Counted from the first letter of the stretch, positions 39,001 to 51,215 are shown. The stretch is 64,000 nt of DNA from Limnobaculum zhutongyuii (GCF_004295645.1 NZ_CP034752.1:3348001-3412000), one strand, 5' to 3'. Made by a program: numbers and translations. Notes: generated by a model from the letters alone, not told the origin.

Positions 39001-40958
39001 GTACCTTCACCAGTTTTATTAAATGAGCCAGCATCCTGCAACAGCGCATCCACAATCAGCTCTTTGCCAGATTCGATATTTGCAACAGTCGTGTTAGTAG
39101 CGCTATTGCTTAAAGAAATTACTGGAGCAACAAGGGTACCCGCACCGGTGAACAAACCTGCGGTTGAAACTACATTATTCGCACCAGCAGTCAGATTAAA
39201 GATGCCGCCATTAACCAGAACTGTACCGCCTGAGTTAATGTTAATACCTTTAGCTGTCAGTGTAGTCTTATCACCGCCCTGAAGGGTTGCTTTATCATTA
39301 ACTGAAAAAGTACCAAATCCTACGTTACCGTAGCTAACGCCATCCACTAATGTGAATTTTCCGCCATTAACATTCGTGTTGTTTTTAATATCAGAGTTAT
39401 ATAAAGCATCACCCGGATTGTTGCTGTTACCATGGAAAATCACTTCGCCGTCACCGGTTTTATTAATTTCCATTGTTGCACTGGAAACAGAAGCAATTGG
39501 ATCATAGAAGTGAATCAGGTTGTCCGCAGCAGTATCCATGTTCAGGCTACCTGAACCACCCAGATAAATAGCGTTAGGATCTCCCGTACCAGCTACTGGT
39601 GCATAAATTCCACCACCAATATCGGTAAAGGTTGCGCCCTGACGGTTGCCCTGGAATACAATATCGCCACCGTTAGCATTCAAGTTAATGGTGCCGCCTT
39701 CCAGATAGATAGCACCACCCTGAGTTTTAGCTACGTTGTTGGTAACGGTTGAACCAGGACCCAGATTTAATACTGCTTTATTACCGGCATCATAATAAAT
39801 CGCACCGCCGTAAGCATCGCCGGTTAATGAGTAAACGTAGTTACCGTCAAAGGTGGTCGCTCCGTTAAAGTTCATCAGGTAGTTGTAGTTACCACCGTTA
39901 CCATAAGCACTGACAGCACCGCCCAATGCATCACGATTATTTTTGGTTTCGACAACAAAGTTATTCTTGAAAGTTACGGTATTATTGAAGTTCAGAAGCA
40001 CACCAGCAGAACCCGGATTCAGATAACCAATATTAATCGCACCGCCACGAGAATGCTGGTCATTAACATGGTTCGGGTATTCAAGGGAATCGACCGTCGA
40101 TCCATAAACATAGTTGCCGGTGAAATTAGTTGGTCCGTTAAAGGTCAGGGTTGCTGCACCACCCCAGGAATCGATAGCGCCACCAAAAACAGAGGAATGG
40201 TTATTGATGAAATTGGCTTCGCCATTAAAATTCATCACGCTACCATTTGACTCATATACGGTTACTGCACCACCGTAGTTACCAGTCCAGTTACTATCAA
40301 AAGTCACTTTACCGTTAAAATTCATGGTATTGTCAGAATAAAGACCTACCGCACCCGGTTGATCCCACAATCCGTGGTTACCCTTGAATAATAAGCCCGC
40401 AATACCCCCTTCAATATTCATTACAGAACCGGACCCACCACGAATGGACAGGATAGGACCGTAGTCTGCTGAAGAGCCTGAAGTATAGTTAGTCGGACCG
40501 ATATTCAGGAAAGTCGTCCCTTCCAGATTAAGATTTAGCGTAGTTTTTGATGAATCGATCTTAATCAGGGTTGAACGTGCCCCACTAAATGGATCGGCTG
40601 TAATAGTGGCATTCTTGATAGAGATTGTGTCCAACGCCTGATTGATATCAAACAAACGTTGTCCGCTGTTAGTACTGATAGTGATAATGTTGCCATTACC
40701 ATCAATCGCAATAGTTGATTTTCCTGCGGAATTAATATTAAAAGCCGTATTCCAGCTAACATCACCATTTAACAGTAAATCATATGTTCCGGTATTCAAA
40801 CCATTCACATAGATATCCTGACCATCAGTCAATGTTTGTGCCCCAATAGCACTCATTGAGAAGCCCAGATATACCGCCGGGAAAGAGAATACAATGGCTT
40901 TATGAAGAGAATTAAATTTGTATTTACCGTTAGTCAACTTGTCGAGTCTTTTTTTCAT
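36060..40958 (-). CDS. large autotransporter adhesin (intact)
   Basis: A 1,632-residue surface protein. The N-terminal extended signal (KFNSLHKAIVFSFPAVYLGF, cleavage near IGA, about 40) is followed by a pectate-lyase-like region (about 40-560) rich in polymorphic GGAI-type repeats such as GNYGGAVTVYE and FGGAIDSWGG. Next come passenger-associated repeats of the kind GTGTL..G.NTYTGAT, one copy of the ~363-residue module also found in its neighbour, and a C-terminal barrel ending in VRYAF. AGG stands just upstream. It is paralogous to the giant protein encoded directly upstream, with nearly identical barrels. The role is probably adhesion, aggregation or biofilm formation. Confidence 0.9.
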   Translation of the reverse strand: MKKRLDKLTNGKYKFNSLHKAIVFSFPAVYLGFSMSAIGAQTLTDGQDIYVNGLNTGTYDLLLNGDVSWNTAFNINSAGKSTIAIDGNGNIITISTNSGQRLFDINQALDTISIKNATITADPFSGARSTLIKIDSSKTTLNLNLEGTTFLNIGPTNYTSGSSADYGPILSIRGGSGSVMNIEGGIAGLLFKGNHGLWDQPGAVGLYSDNTMNFNGKVTFDSNWTGNYGGAVTVYESNGSVMNFNGEANFINNHSSVFGGAIDSWGGAATLTFNGPTNFTGNYVYGSTVDSLEYPNHVNDQHSRGGAINIGYLNPGSAGVLLNFNNTVTFKNNFVVETKNNRDALGGAVSAYGNGGNYNYLMNFNGATTFDGNYVYSLTGDAYGGAIYYDAGNKAVLNLGPGSTVTNNVAKTQGGAIYLEGGTINLNANGGDIVFQGNRQGATFTDIGGGIYAPVAGTGDPNAIYLGGSGSLNMDTAADNLIHFYDPIASVSSATMEINKTGDGEVIFHGNSNNPGDALYNSDIKNNTNVNGGKFTLVDGVSYGNVGFGTFSVNDKATLQGGDKTTLTAKGININSGGTVLVNGGIFNLTAGANNVVSTAGLFTGAGTLVAPVISLSNSATNTTVANIESGKELIVDALLQDAGSFNKTGEGTLVLTKTNTFTGETTIDGGTLKANVVDIIAASSGLKITAGVFDLNNFDQTVKSLSGTGSITMGTGNLTVKDTDTTTYDGIISGNGSLTKDGSGSLTLTAENTYQGGTNVKAGTLVATQSKALSSGDIVNNGTLQLDFAKDEALANALSGTGTLNKTGSGKATLTHNGGSQGDVNVKAGTLRFEQAGDFNAANVTSDAQATLSMAANATLAVAEKFKVDGKFDVAAGNAASVVTAKSAEIGSDATFNLSGYSVPATMNSKELGSNEFRVITTSAAGKLAGDFKSISVGGAASEVDYLTLTPTNDKQNYSIGLGLSWYAAESKSPEKAHGSFTLADQKEFFDLGAVLADEAANAATNWDGKTLTKAGEGTLQLSSANTYTGATLINAGTLRAGSADIIAKSSQVTVADAGTFDLNNFDQHVNNLNGAGKVTLGSATLTTTNDVNNTFSGVISGAGNVVQEGNGQLTITNSQTYQGTTNINAGYMTLLNNAVLESSNVTIAKGAELGGYGGVNGSVTNDGLLATADAANGYAAEPAGNFTIGGNFTNNGEIRMASPDPRSQTIVKGNYIGNNGLLTLSTVLGGDNSITDKLVISGDTSGTTNVVVNNAGGEGAQTKKGIEVISVGGQSNGQFTLANRVVAGAYEYSLYQGLPYEENGNWYLRSVGPENKPQLRLEAGIYLSNQSMASVLQSLTLFDRQGSQFRSADSSTWGRIIGGRVDNKAGNGALDTNSDYTLIQVGGDLLNYTAGDTGTVVGVMGSWGDVDSDTSSKANMNGKQYSATGTVEGFSLGVYATWFADAKDQKGAYVDGWSQYGWYNNSSSGETMSTDKYDSTSMTSSLETGYSFVLNDNAMNEWRLIPQAQVVYNDYSADSFVDSGKTKVDGQKNDNWSTRLGSRVTGKIKGESYTHRPFAEVNWWYSKDGASVKMDQDTVKQDMPKNRAELKLGLQSEFDNNWSTTVSVGGQVGDQSYRSMQGGINVRYAF

Positions 40959-41773
40959 CCTAATAATCCTAATTAAATCATCCTTTTCGACACATGAATA
41001 AACTCAGATAACAACCTGATTCATTTGCCTGATATAAAAATACATATATTGTCTAAAAACAGTACTAACATTAAAAAAGAGAACTATTAAGACAATAATT
41101 ACTAAAATAACAAATGATAAATAACGATATTTCTTATATAAAAAGAAATACGTTATTTTTATTTTTTAACGAACACAGTAATAACCCGCAGGATATTCAA
41201 AAAAATAAAATTTTAAATCTCAATGTTATTGTTATTATTCAAAATTAATATGCCCTTCCCTGAGCAACTAAAAAATAGCTTATGCCTATAGTAATGCTGG
41301 CTATAGCCATGTAGCGAAAGTGAAACATACTCGACATCATTTCTGAATCTATATACACGCCCTATAGCCCAAGTTTTATTTAGGCTATAGGGATTAATAA
41401 AAAACATGATTATTGATAATAAAAGATCAACTATCAGACTTTAAAATTAGGCGATGACGCATGGTATCATGAGATTTTTAATATACTCAAGTAGGAATTT
41501 ACTTATAACTTTAAATAGTCTGTTTAATATCTATTTTTACAACACATCGTATTTATAACACGCAACAAATACACCATAAAATATGCAACACATCGTAATT
41601 AACTTATTGAATACGTTTCCGTAAAATAAGAGATCATGCTGCACGCACTGTTATAAAATAAGGAATCGAACTGTATCTATTCCTGTAAAATAAAAATAAT
41701 CACTGTACCTATTAACAAACTATTTTTAGTACAAAATTCACACTGGCTCTATTTGCAAACCATAATGCAATAA
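40959..41773. other. long gap between two paralogous autotransporters, with hairpin at 41360-41392
   Basis: About 815 bases without a convincing gene. CCCTATAGCC (41360-41369) pairs perfectly with GGCTATAGGG (41383-41392), and the related words CTATAG occur near 41285 and 41303. No T-run follows. The rest is AT-rich and should include the promoter of the 1,632-residue autotransporter. Confidence 0.5.
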
Positions 41774-41807
41774 AAAACCGGTGGTCGTTTACCAACACAC
41801 CGGTTTT
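41774..41807 (-). terminator. terminator after the giant autotransporter
   Basis: AAAACCGGTG (41774-41783) pairs with CACCGGTTTT (41798-41807) around a 14-base loop, 27 bases beyond the gene's stop codon. On the minus strand the stem is followed by TTTTATTG. This mirrors the placement of the terminators of the two other autotransporter genes. Confidence 0.8.
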
Positions 41808-41833
41808 AATCAGGTTATTAAGATAATTAACTA

Positions 41834-44800
41834 TCAGACATAGCGGACACCTATACCACCCCCTATGCTGTGATAATTATCGGCCCCACCCTGAACACCC
41901 AGATTGACCCAGGTACTCCACTTATTATCAAATTCACTCTGTACGCCCACTTTCAATTCTGCCCTGTTGTTTGGCATATCCTGATCGATGCGCATACCGT
42001 CGAAGGTCACTGAGGCATCCTGCTTGCTGTACCACCAGTTAACTTCGGCAAATGGATGATGGGTGTAGCCCTTACCCTGTATATTCCCCGTCAGGCGAGT
42101 ACCCAAACGGGTACTCCATATTTCATTATTCTGACCAGCAATTTTGGTATTGCTGGAATCAACAAAACTGTCGGCAGAATATTTGTTATATACCACCTGA
42201 GCCTGAGGAATAAGACGCCATTGATTCAGGCTATTATCATTAAGAATAAAGCTGTACCCCGTCTCCAGCGATGCGGCAAACGGACGGGAATTATAGCTAT
42301 CCGTTGCCATACCTTCACCGCTGACGTGATTATCATACCAACCATACTGATACCAGTTATCAATATAGGCTCCGGTTTGCTCTTTCGCATCAGCAAACCA
42401 GGTGGCATAAACTCCAAGGCTAAAGCCCTCAACGGTACCGGTCGCACTGTGATGGGTTCCGTTTAAATCTGCATTACCGGTTGAATCAGAATCCACATCT
42501 CCCCAGCTGCCCATCACCCCGGCAACCAAACCAGAATCACCAAAGTTATAACTCAGTAAATCGCTACCAACCTGAACCAGCGTATAGTCACTGTTCATAT
42601 CGATATCACCACCTGCGGCCTTACTGTCTACCCGGCCACCGATGATGCGTCCCCAGCTACTGCTGTCGGCGCTTCTGAACTGACTGCCCTGGCGGTCAAA
42701 CAGCGTTTGCATTTGCAACTGGCTAACCATCGACTGGTTCCCCAGATAAATACCCGCTTCCGGACGCCATTGAGGCGCTTCCCCTGGCCCTTGTGAACGC
42801 AGATACCAGTTTCCGTTAGCGGCATCCGGTAACCCTTGATACAGGCTATAGTCATAAGCTCCGGCAACCACACGATTCGCCAGAGTGAACTGACCGTTTG
42901 ATTGGCCACCTACGCTGACTACTTCGATACCATTCACCGTTTGTGCTCCGGCTCCGCCGGAATTATTGACCATCAAACGTGTAGTTCCGGAGGTATCGCC
43001 AGCCACTATCAGTCGATCGGTTGCTGAGTTATCGCCACCCAGAATAGTACTTATGGTAAGTAGCCCATTGTTACCAATATAGTTGCCTTTAACGATTAAC
43101 TGACTGCGAGGATCCGGACTGGCCATACGTACTTCACCGGAGTTAGTCAGACTACCGCCGATGGTGAAATTCCCCGCCGGGGCATCAACAAATCCAACAG
43201 CGGCATCCGCTACGGCCAACAGGCCATTATTGATAACGCTACCGTTAACACCACCGTAACCACCCAGTTCCGCACCTGTCGCAACAGTGACCGTATTAGC
43301 ACTGGTCAGCACGGAATCTTTAACCAGAATGAGTGCCCCTGCATTAACGTCGGTGGTTCCCTGATAAGTCTGGCTATTATCGATAAACAACGTACCTGTG
43401 CCTTGTTGAACCACATTGCCACTACCGCTAATTACGCCGTTATATAAATGGTCATTACTGCGATCGAAAACTAATGTGCCGTTATCGGTGATATTGCCGA
43501 TAACACTACCGCTGGTACCGCCATTACCCAGCTGTAAGATTCCGCTGGAAATGGTAGTTCCCCCTACATAGCTGTTATCTCCGGTTAATAACAGAGTACT
43601 ATTGCCAGTTTTGGTCAGACTGCCCGCACCGCTAATCACACCGCTGAAAGTACTATCCACACTATGATTAGTCGTCAGGGAGGCCTCTCCCAATACCACA
43701 TTACCGCCACCGTTGAGGTTATTAACCTGCTGATCGAAGTTATTCAGATCGAAGGTCGCTCCGCCCGCCACGGTGAGCTGTGCACTATTGGCGATAATAT
43801 TGGTATTTCCGGCCAGTAACGTACCTGCGTTAATCAGGGTGGCACCAGTATAACTATTGGCTTTAGAGAGTTGTAGTGTACCTAACCCATCTTTGGTCAG
43901 GGTTTTGCCGTCCCAAGTGCTGGTAAATGGCCCGGTTTGATCCGCCAGTACCACATCGACATTAAACAGGTCACTGGCATCAGTCAGCGTAAACACACCG
44001 TTGCCCGATACAGGGCCAGCCAGCCAGGTGAGCCCCAGACCAACGTGATAATCCACACCATTAACCACCCTACCACCCAGCGTCAGATAATCTACCGGGC
44101 TGCTGGAACCGTTGAATACAATGCTGGAAAAATCGCCAGTGATACCATTATCAGTATGAATAATGACGAATTCAGAACCCGGTAATGCACTGGCACTGGC
44201 TGGCGCGTTGACCGTAAGGCCGGTGACATTAAGGGTTCCATCCAGCGAGGCGTTATCTGCGGTGATTGATGGCTCTACCGTTCCGGTATTGATATTGAGC
44301 GTTGAACCGCTGCTTTGGGTTAGCGCGCCACTGAGGTTAAGTGAAGAATTGGCCGACACAGAGGTTGCGGCTCCGCTGTCAGTGGTCAGACTGACGCCAT
44401 TAAAAGCACCATTCTGAGTGAAGTTTAAACCGCCCTGATTAACATTAATTGTTCCCTGATTTGAGCCCGTTCCGCTTAATGTAGCAACACCCGCGCCGGT
44501 TTTGACCAGACTGCCGCTACCGCTCAGAATATTACTCAGGGTACTGTCGCTGGCAAAATTCAGCTCCAACGTACTGGCATTATTAACCGCGCCGCTTCCC
44601 AGTGCGCCTCCCTGAGTCGCCACCAGTGTACCGCTGCTGATAGTGCTGCCACCCTGATAGGTATTCACCCCTCCCAGAGTTAAATCACCCGAGCCGATTT
44701 TAATCAGGCTGCCCGCTCCACCCATCACTCCGCTAAAAGTAGTATCCGCACTGTTATTAGCGGTTAACGCCGCGTGGCCCAGCAGAATGCTGCCTGCGCC

Positions 44801-47800
44801 ACTCAGGTTATTGGCCTGTTGCGCAAAGTTGTTCAGATCCAGCGTAGCGCCGCTACCCACCGCCACATTGCTACTGGTCGCAAAGGCATTGGCAATCCCC
44901 GTCTGTAAAGTGCCGCCATTAATCAGGGTACTGCCGGTATAGGTATTGACCGAAGAGAGTTGCAGAACGCCAGCCCCTTCTTTGGTCAGGGTTTTACCAT
45001 CCCAGTTGCTGGTAAACGGCCCGGTCTGATCCGCCAGTACCACATCCACATTAAACAGGTCACTGGCATTTCCTACGGTAAAAATACCATTCCCCAATAA
45101 GGCACCGGCCTGCCAGGTCAGATGGAGACCAACGTTGTAATCCACACCGTTAACAACCCGACCCGCCAACGTCAGATAATCCACATCGCTTTGTGCTCCG
45201 CCTAAATCGACGGTTGTAAAATCATTGGTGATGCCGTTGGTAGTATGAATAACGGTAAATTCTGTGCCGATTAGTGCACTGGCGTTATTGGGCACATTGA
45301 CACTGAAATCAGTGATGTTAAGTGTGCCGCCCAGTGAAGCGGTATCCGCATTAATCGCGGTCTGACCACTACCTACGCCCACATTTAATACGGAAGTGCT
45401 GTTTTGGATTAACGCACCGCTCAGGTTGAGAATAGATTCACCCGCCAGATCGGTCGTTGCTCCATTGGCGGTCGTTAAACTGCTGGCATTAAATATGCCG
45501 TCCTGTGCAAACGCTAAAGTGCCCTGATTAACGGCAATGTCACCCTGCGTGGAACCCAGGCTGTTGAGTATGGCAATACCACTACCGGTTTTTACCAGAC
45601 TGCCGCTACCGCTCAATATATTGCTTAATGTGCTGTTACTGGCGAAATTCAGCTCCAGCGTTGCGCCATTATCAATGGTGCCGGTCCCTAATGCGCTACC
45701 CTGAGTGGCTACCAGCGTACCGCCGCTGAGAGTGCTGCCCCCTGATAGGTATTCGCCCCACTTAAGGTCAGGGTACCTGTACCGGTTTTACTCAGGCTGC
45801 CGGTACCGCCAATCACCCCGCTAAAGGTGGTATCCGCGCTGTTGTTCGCGGTTAATGCCGCATTGCCCAACAGAATGCTGCCTGCACCACTCAGGTTATT
45901 GGCCTGTTGTGCAAAGTTGTTCAAGTCAAGCGTAGCGCCGCTTCCCACCGCCACATTGCTACTGGTCGCAAAGGCATTGGCGATCCCCGCCTGTAAAGTG
46001 CCGCCATTAATCAGGGTGCTGCCGGTATAAGTATTCGCCGAAGAGAGTTGTAGAATACCAGCGCCTTCTTTGGTCAGGGTTTTACCATCCCAGTTGCTGG
46101 TAAACGGTCCGGTCTGGTCCGCCAGAACCACATCCACATTAAACAGGTCACTGGCATCACCCAACGTAAAGATACCGTTGCCCAATAAGGCACCGGCCTG
46201 CCAGGTCAGATGAAGACCGACGTTGTAATCCACACCGTTAACCACCCGACCTGCCAGCGTCAGGTAATCCACATCGCTTTGTGCACCACCCAAATCAACA
46301 GTAGTAAAATCGTTGGTAATGCCGTTGGTGGTATGAATAACGGTAAATTCTGTGTTGATTAACGCACTGGCGTTATTAGGTACATTAGCATTGAAATCGG
46401 TGATATTGAGCGTGCCGCCCAGTGAAGCGGTATCCGCATTAATCGCGGTCTGACCGGTACCTACCCCAACATTTAACACCGAGCTGCTGTTTTGGGTTAG
46501 CGCACCGCTCAGGTTGAGGATTGATTCCCCCGCCAGCGCGGTAGTAGCACCATCGGCGGTGGTTAAGCTGGTGGCATTGAATATACCATCCTGAGCAAAC
46601 GCTAAGGTGCCCTGATTAACGGCAATATTGCCCTGAGTGGAGCCCTGGCTATCCAGAACAGCTATACCGGTACCCGTTTTTACCAGATAACCAACGCCAT
46701 TTAAAACATTACTGAATGTACTATTATTAGCAAAGTTCAACTCCAACGTTGAGTTATTGTTAACCGTACCAGTTCCCAGCGCGTTACCCTGAGTCGCAAC
46801 CAAAGTACCGAAACTGATTTCACTCCCACCCTGATAGGTATTAATACCGCTCAGAGTCAGCGTACCTGTACCAAATTTTGACAGATAGCCACTACCGCTA
46901 ATGATACCTGTATAGGACGAAGCATTGCTGCGGTTAAAAACAACTTGCCCGTTGTTGGCAATATTTCCGGCATAATCACCGGTAGTACTACCGTTTCCGA
47001 TTTGAAGTGTCACACCGTTATTAATATTAGTAGAACCGGTATAGCTATTATTACCGGTTAACAGCATATTTCCCCCTAGCAGGGTAATATTACCGGCACT
47101 ACCGCTGATAATTCCGCTAAAGACTCCGCCGTCACTAATGGACAGGTCACCAGCATTAACATTCAAACTGCCCGCACCATTTAGCGAGCCTACCGTTTGA
47201 GTTTTACCGTTCAGGTTAGCAGTGGCACCACTATTGATAATCAAATCGCTGGTATTCCCCAGCGCATTATTGCTGCCTACTATCAGCGTTCCGGTACCTA
47301 CGGTGGTCGCACCGCTATAGTCATTCGCCAGATTATTCAGCGTAATACTGTTGGTTGCATTGATTAACAGGCTACCGCTGCCGGTGATTTTGGCATGCAA
47401 TTCATCCATGCCGGTTGGCGCTGTTGCATCGCCGGACAGCGTTAATGTCTGCCCATTTTGCAAATCCAACTGTGACAGTGAGTAACGGGTATAAAGCCCG
47501 GTGGCGTCATCGCCCAGAGCAAAATCATAAGAGCCAATAGCAACCAGATTGCTATTTTGAATAACATCGGCGGTCTCAACCACCGGATTACCAGAAAGGT
47601 CCGTCAGCGTCAGATTCGCGGCACTACCGGATACGCTACTGGCGGTAATTAAGCGGAAATCAACGCCGTCATCCTGCCCCAAAATATTACCGCTAATATT
47701 GGTAATGGCGCTGGGATCAATAGCGACATTTCCGGAGGTCAACGTTAGCGCACCGGTGTTAATTACCCCAGTCGCCAGATTATTAAAAATTAACGAGCCG

Positions 47801-50800
47801 CCGTTTAGCGTCAATCCACCAATATTTTGACTGCCGCTTCCAACTGAAGTCGTACTTCCGCTATCCAGCTGTAAGGTGGCACTGGTTAATGCGCTGGTAT
47901 TGTTACCGGACAGCACAAAAGTACTGTTGCCCAACTGTACCGTACCAGCAAACGCATTACCGGCCCCGCTGCCAAACTGAAAAGTATTCGTGCCGCTGAG
48001 TAATCCTACCTGCAGTAAACCGCTTCCGGTCAGGGCGTTATTAAAGCTGTAATTTCCGGAAGAAGGCGTATCAACAAACATTGATGCGCCAGAAGCGATA
48101 TTCACGCCACCAGAACTGACGGTACCGGCTCCAGTCAGGCGCAGAGTTCCACCAGATACCGTTGTGCCACCGGTATAAGTGTTAACGCCGGTTAAGGTGA
48201 ATATGCCGTTACCGCTCTTGGTTAATCTACCGGCTCCGCTAAAAATATTGCTGGTCGCAATATTAAAACCGTTTGAATCAACGGTGCCTCCCGCCGCGCC
48301 TAACACCAGATCGCCAGCAGCAAATCCATTGATAAAATTAGTATTGTCGCTTTTAGCCTGTAAGATACCGCCGCTAAAGTTGACGGTTCCTGATGTACCG
48401 GTTCCTTTTTGCAGACTATTGGTTAACAGTACACCTGAGTTATTCAGGTTGAGTATCCCTCGCCCTGCGCCATTTCCCACCAACACGCTGTTGGCATCCA
48501 GCAATGTACCGGCTCCGTTAACCAGCACGTTACCCTGTGAGTTGGCCAGTGAACCTATATACAGAATATTATTGATATGCGCCTGAGCACCGCTGTTAAT
48601 GAAAAAGGTACTGTTGCTGCTGGCTGAATTACCCACATACAGGTCATCCATTTGCACATTGGTACCACTGTCACTCAGGTTCAGTGCCGCGTTACTGTCT
48701 ACAGTTCCTTTGGTTATTTGAGTCTGGCTACCGCCGCTAATGTTCAGGCTACCACCGGTTACCTGTAACTCAGAGCTGGGGGCATTAAGCGTCACATTAC
48801 CGGTTAAGGTTAACGTGCCAGTACCCTGTTTCAGCAGATTACCGTCACCGCTGATAGTACCAGCGTAGCTGGTGCTATTGGTGCTGTTAACCGTTAAGAC
48901 CCCGGTACCGGTAGTAATTGCACCACCGGTACCGCTCAGGCTTTTTAACGTTTGATTGAAGTTGTTCAGGTCAAATACGCCACCGGTCATATTGAGTCCG
49001 GAGCTGGCAGCAATAACGTTAGTGTTATTGGCTTGCAAGATGCCATCAGCAACACTGGTTGCACCGGTGTAAGTATTGGTTTTAGTGAGCACTAAGGTAC
49101 CAGCACCGGTTTTACTGAACGAACCGGCATTGGTTAACAGACTATCTAAAATTAAGGTATTGCCTGCGGCGATATCCGCCGTTGAGACGTTAGCGGCGCT
49201 GGTACTTAAAGAGATGCTTGGGGCAACGATAGTACCAAAGCCGCCAAACCGTCCGGCGGTTGATACCACCCCACCCGTGCCAGCATTCAGGTTAAAGATC
49301 CCGCCGTTTGCTGCAACCGTACCACCGGAATTAATATTGATGGTTTTCGCCTGCAGGATACTGTTGTTGCTTCCCTGAACCGTACCGCCATTATTTACCG
49401 CAAAGATACCAAACCCGGAGTTACCGTAACTCACGCCATCGGTGAATGAGAAGGCCCCACCGTTAACGTTTGTATTGGTCTGAATATCAGAGTTATACAG
49501 CGGATCGCCAGGGTTGCTACTGTTACCATGGAATACCGCTTCACCCTCGCCGGTTTTATTAACGGTAATGGTGGCGGTAGAAACAGAAGCGATAGGATCG
49601 TAAAACTGAATGAAATTACCGGCGGAAGCATCCAGATTGAGACTTCCGGTACCGCCCAAATAGATAGCGTTGGGATTTCCTGAACCGACAACCGGCGCAT
49701 ACAGCGGCCCGCTGCCAATAAGGGCAAAGCTTGCCCCCTGACGGTTACCCTGAAAGAGGATATCCCCTCCATTCGCTTTCAGGTTAATCGTCCCGGTTTT
49801 CAGATAAATGCCACCGCCCTGGGTTTTAGCGTAGTTGTTAATCACGCTGGAGCCCGGCCCTAAATTTAAGGTCGCAGCGGCCCCCGCATCATAGTAAATC
49901 GCCCCACCGTATCCCGAGCCGGTTAATGAATAAACGTAGTTGCCGTCAAACGTCGTGGCACCGTTAAAATTCATAAAATAGTTATAGTTACCGCCATTAC
50001 CATAGGCGCTAACCGCACCGCCCAGTGCGTTATAACCATTTTTAGGATCAATAACAAAGTTACCTTTAAAGGTTGTATCGTTATTAAAGTTCAGATTAAG
50101 ACCAGTGGCTCCCGGGCTCAGATAGCCAATATTGATAGCTCCACCACGGGTATGCTGATCGTCAACGTGGTCAGGATAATCAAACGAGTTTGTGGTGGTG
50201 CCGTAGACATAGTTACCGGTAAACGTTGTCGGGCCATTAAAGGCCATAACAGCCGAAGCCCCCCAGAAGTCAATGGCACCGCCGAACACCGAGGAGTGGT
50301 TATTAACGAAATTGGTTTCACCCTCAAAATTCATCTTACTACCGGCAATATCAAAGACCGTTACCGCACCGCCATAGTTAGCGGTCCAGTTGCTGTCAAA
50401 GGTCACTTTGCCGGTGAAGTTGATGGTATTGTTTGAATAAAGTCCTACCACGCCAGGCTGATCCGCCAACCCATGGTTTCCTTTAAACAACACCCCGGCA
50501 GTGCCGCCATCCACATTCATCACACCGCCGGTACTGCCACGGATAGATAAGATTGGGCCATAATCAGCGGAAGCATAAGTGTTGTAATCCGTCAGGCCAA
50601 TATCCAAAAACGTAGTGCCCTCAAAGTTGATATCAACTTTGTCGTTAAGCTGGTAGAGCCGAATTAATGAGTAACGTGGCCCGGTGAAAGGTTTAGAGGT
50701 GATGATGGCATTGGTGATAGAGACAGTGTTACTGACTTGAGTAATGTCCAGTAAGCGCTGAGTACTGCTGCCATTAGCGGTTATTGTGTAGTTATTGCCA

Positions 50801-51057
50801 TCTATAGTTATCACCGTTTTAGCGGCATTATTCATGGCAAACATGGTGTTCCAGCTAACATTGCCGCCAAGTAACAAATCATACGCACCGGTATTTAACC
50901 CATTGGTATAGATATCTTGCCCTTCCGTCAGCGTTGTTGCCGCCTGAACCGGAATAGATATGCTTAAATAGAGTGCAGGAAATGCAAGGACTATCGCTTT
51001 ATGTAAAGAGTTGAACCGGTGCCCGGAGTAACTTCTGAGGTTGTTTTTCTTGTTCAT
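41834..51057 (-). pseudogene. giant autotransporter adhesin with one frameshift
   Basis: With one G added to the five-G run (plus strand C at 45738-45742) the gene encodes 3,074 residues. The start at 51057 (MNKKNNLRSYSGHRFNSLHKA) matches the intact paralogue; an ORF could begin 32 codons earlier, without a reason to prefer it. The order is: extended signal, GGAI-type pectate-lyase-like region (about 40-560), many passenger-associated repeats (GTGTLTL-type), three 363-residue modules, then a barrel. The frame as given stops at 45709, leaving a secreted fragment with no barrel. The barrel ends in VRYV rather than in the usual aromatic residue. Confidence 0.85.
43560..46700 (-). repeat. three tandem 363-codon modules inside the giant autotransporter
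   Basis: Modules centred near 46.2, 45.1 and 44.1 kb share the order QGTLAFAQDG-like, SLGGTLNITDF-like, DYLTLAGRVVNGVDYNVGL and LFNVDVVLADQTGPFTS. The spacing of the word matching GCCGTTGG is 1,088 bases (46321 to 45233) and about 1,089 bases from there to the third. The first pair would be 1,089 if the single missing base at 45738-45742 is restored. The first two modules are the most alike, which indicates recent duplication. Limits are approximate. Confidence 0.8.
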
Positions 51058-51215
51058 TTGATTTATCCCGATAAGAACCTGCCTGATGGCGACACATTCC
51101 CGAAAAAACAGATAAAATCCTTGTATCTCTATGTAAAGAAACAAAATTAACATCCGTTCAATTTTGTTTATAAGCTATAACTACACTGTAGTAAAAAACA
51201 AACAGTCAATAAAAA

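Noticed and set aside
38776..39282. Long plus-strand frames opposite the autotransporters (also near 45827, 48179 and 49076)
   Set aside because: They are repetitive Val/Pro-rich mirror frames of the passenger repeats; no start sites or families support them.
41213..41407. A 64-codon frame on the minus strand in the gap between two autotransporter genes
   Set aside because: Its composition is low in complexity (runs of Asn, Tyr), it lacks a ribosome site, and it overlaps the CTATAG hairpin.
45709..51153. The first part of the giant autotransporter taken as a complete secreted protein
   Set aside because: It ends in an out-of-frame tail (ALSAAVRW), lacks a barrel, and the 1,089-base module period shows that one base is missing.
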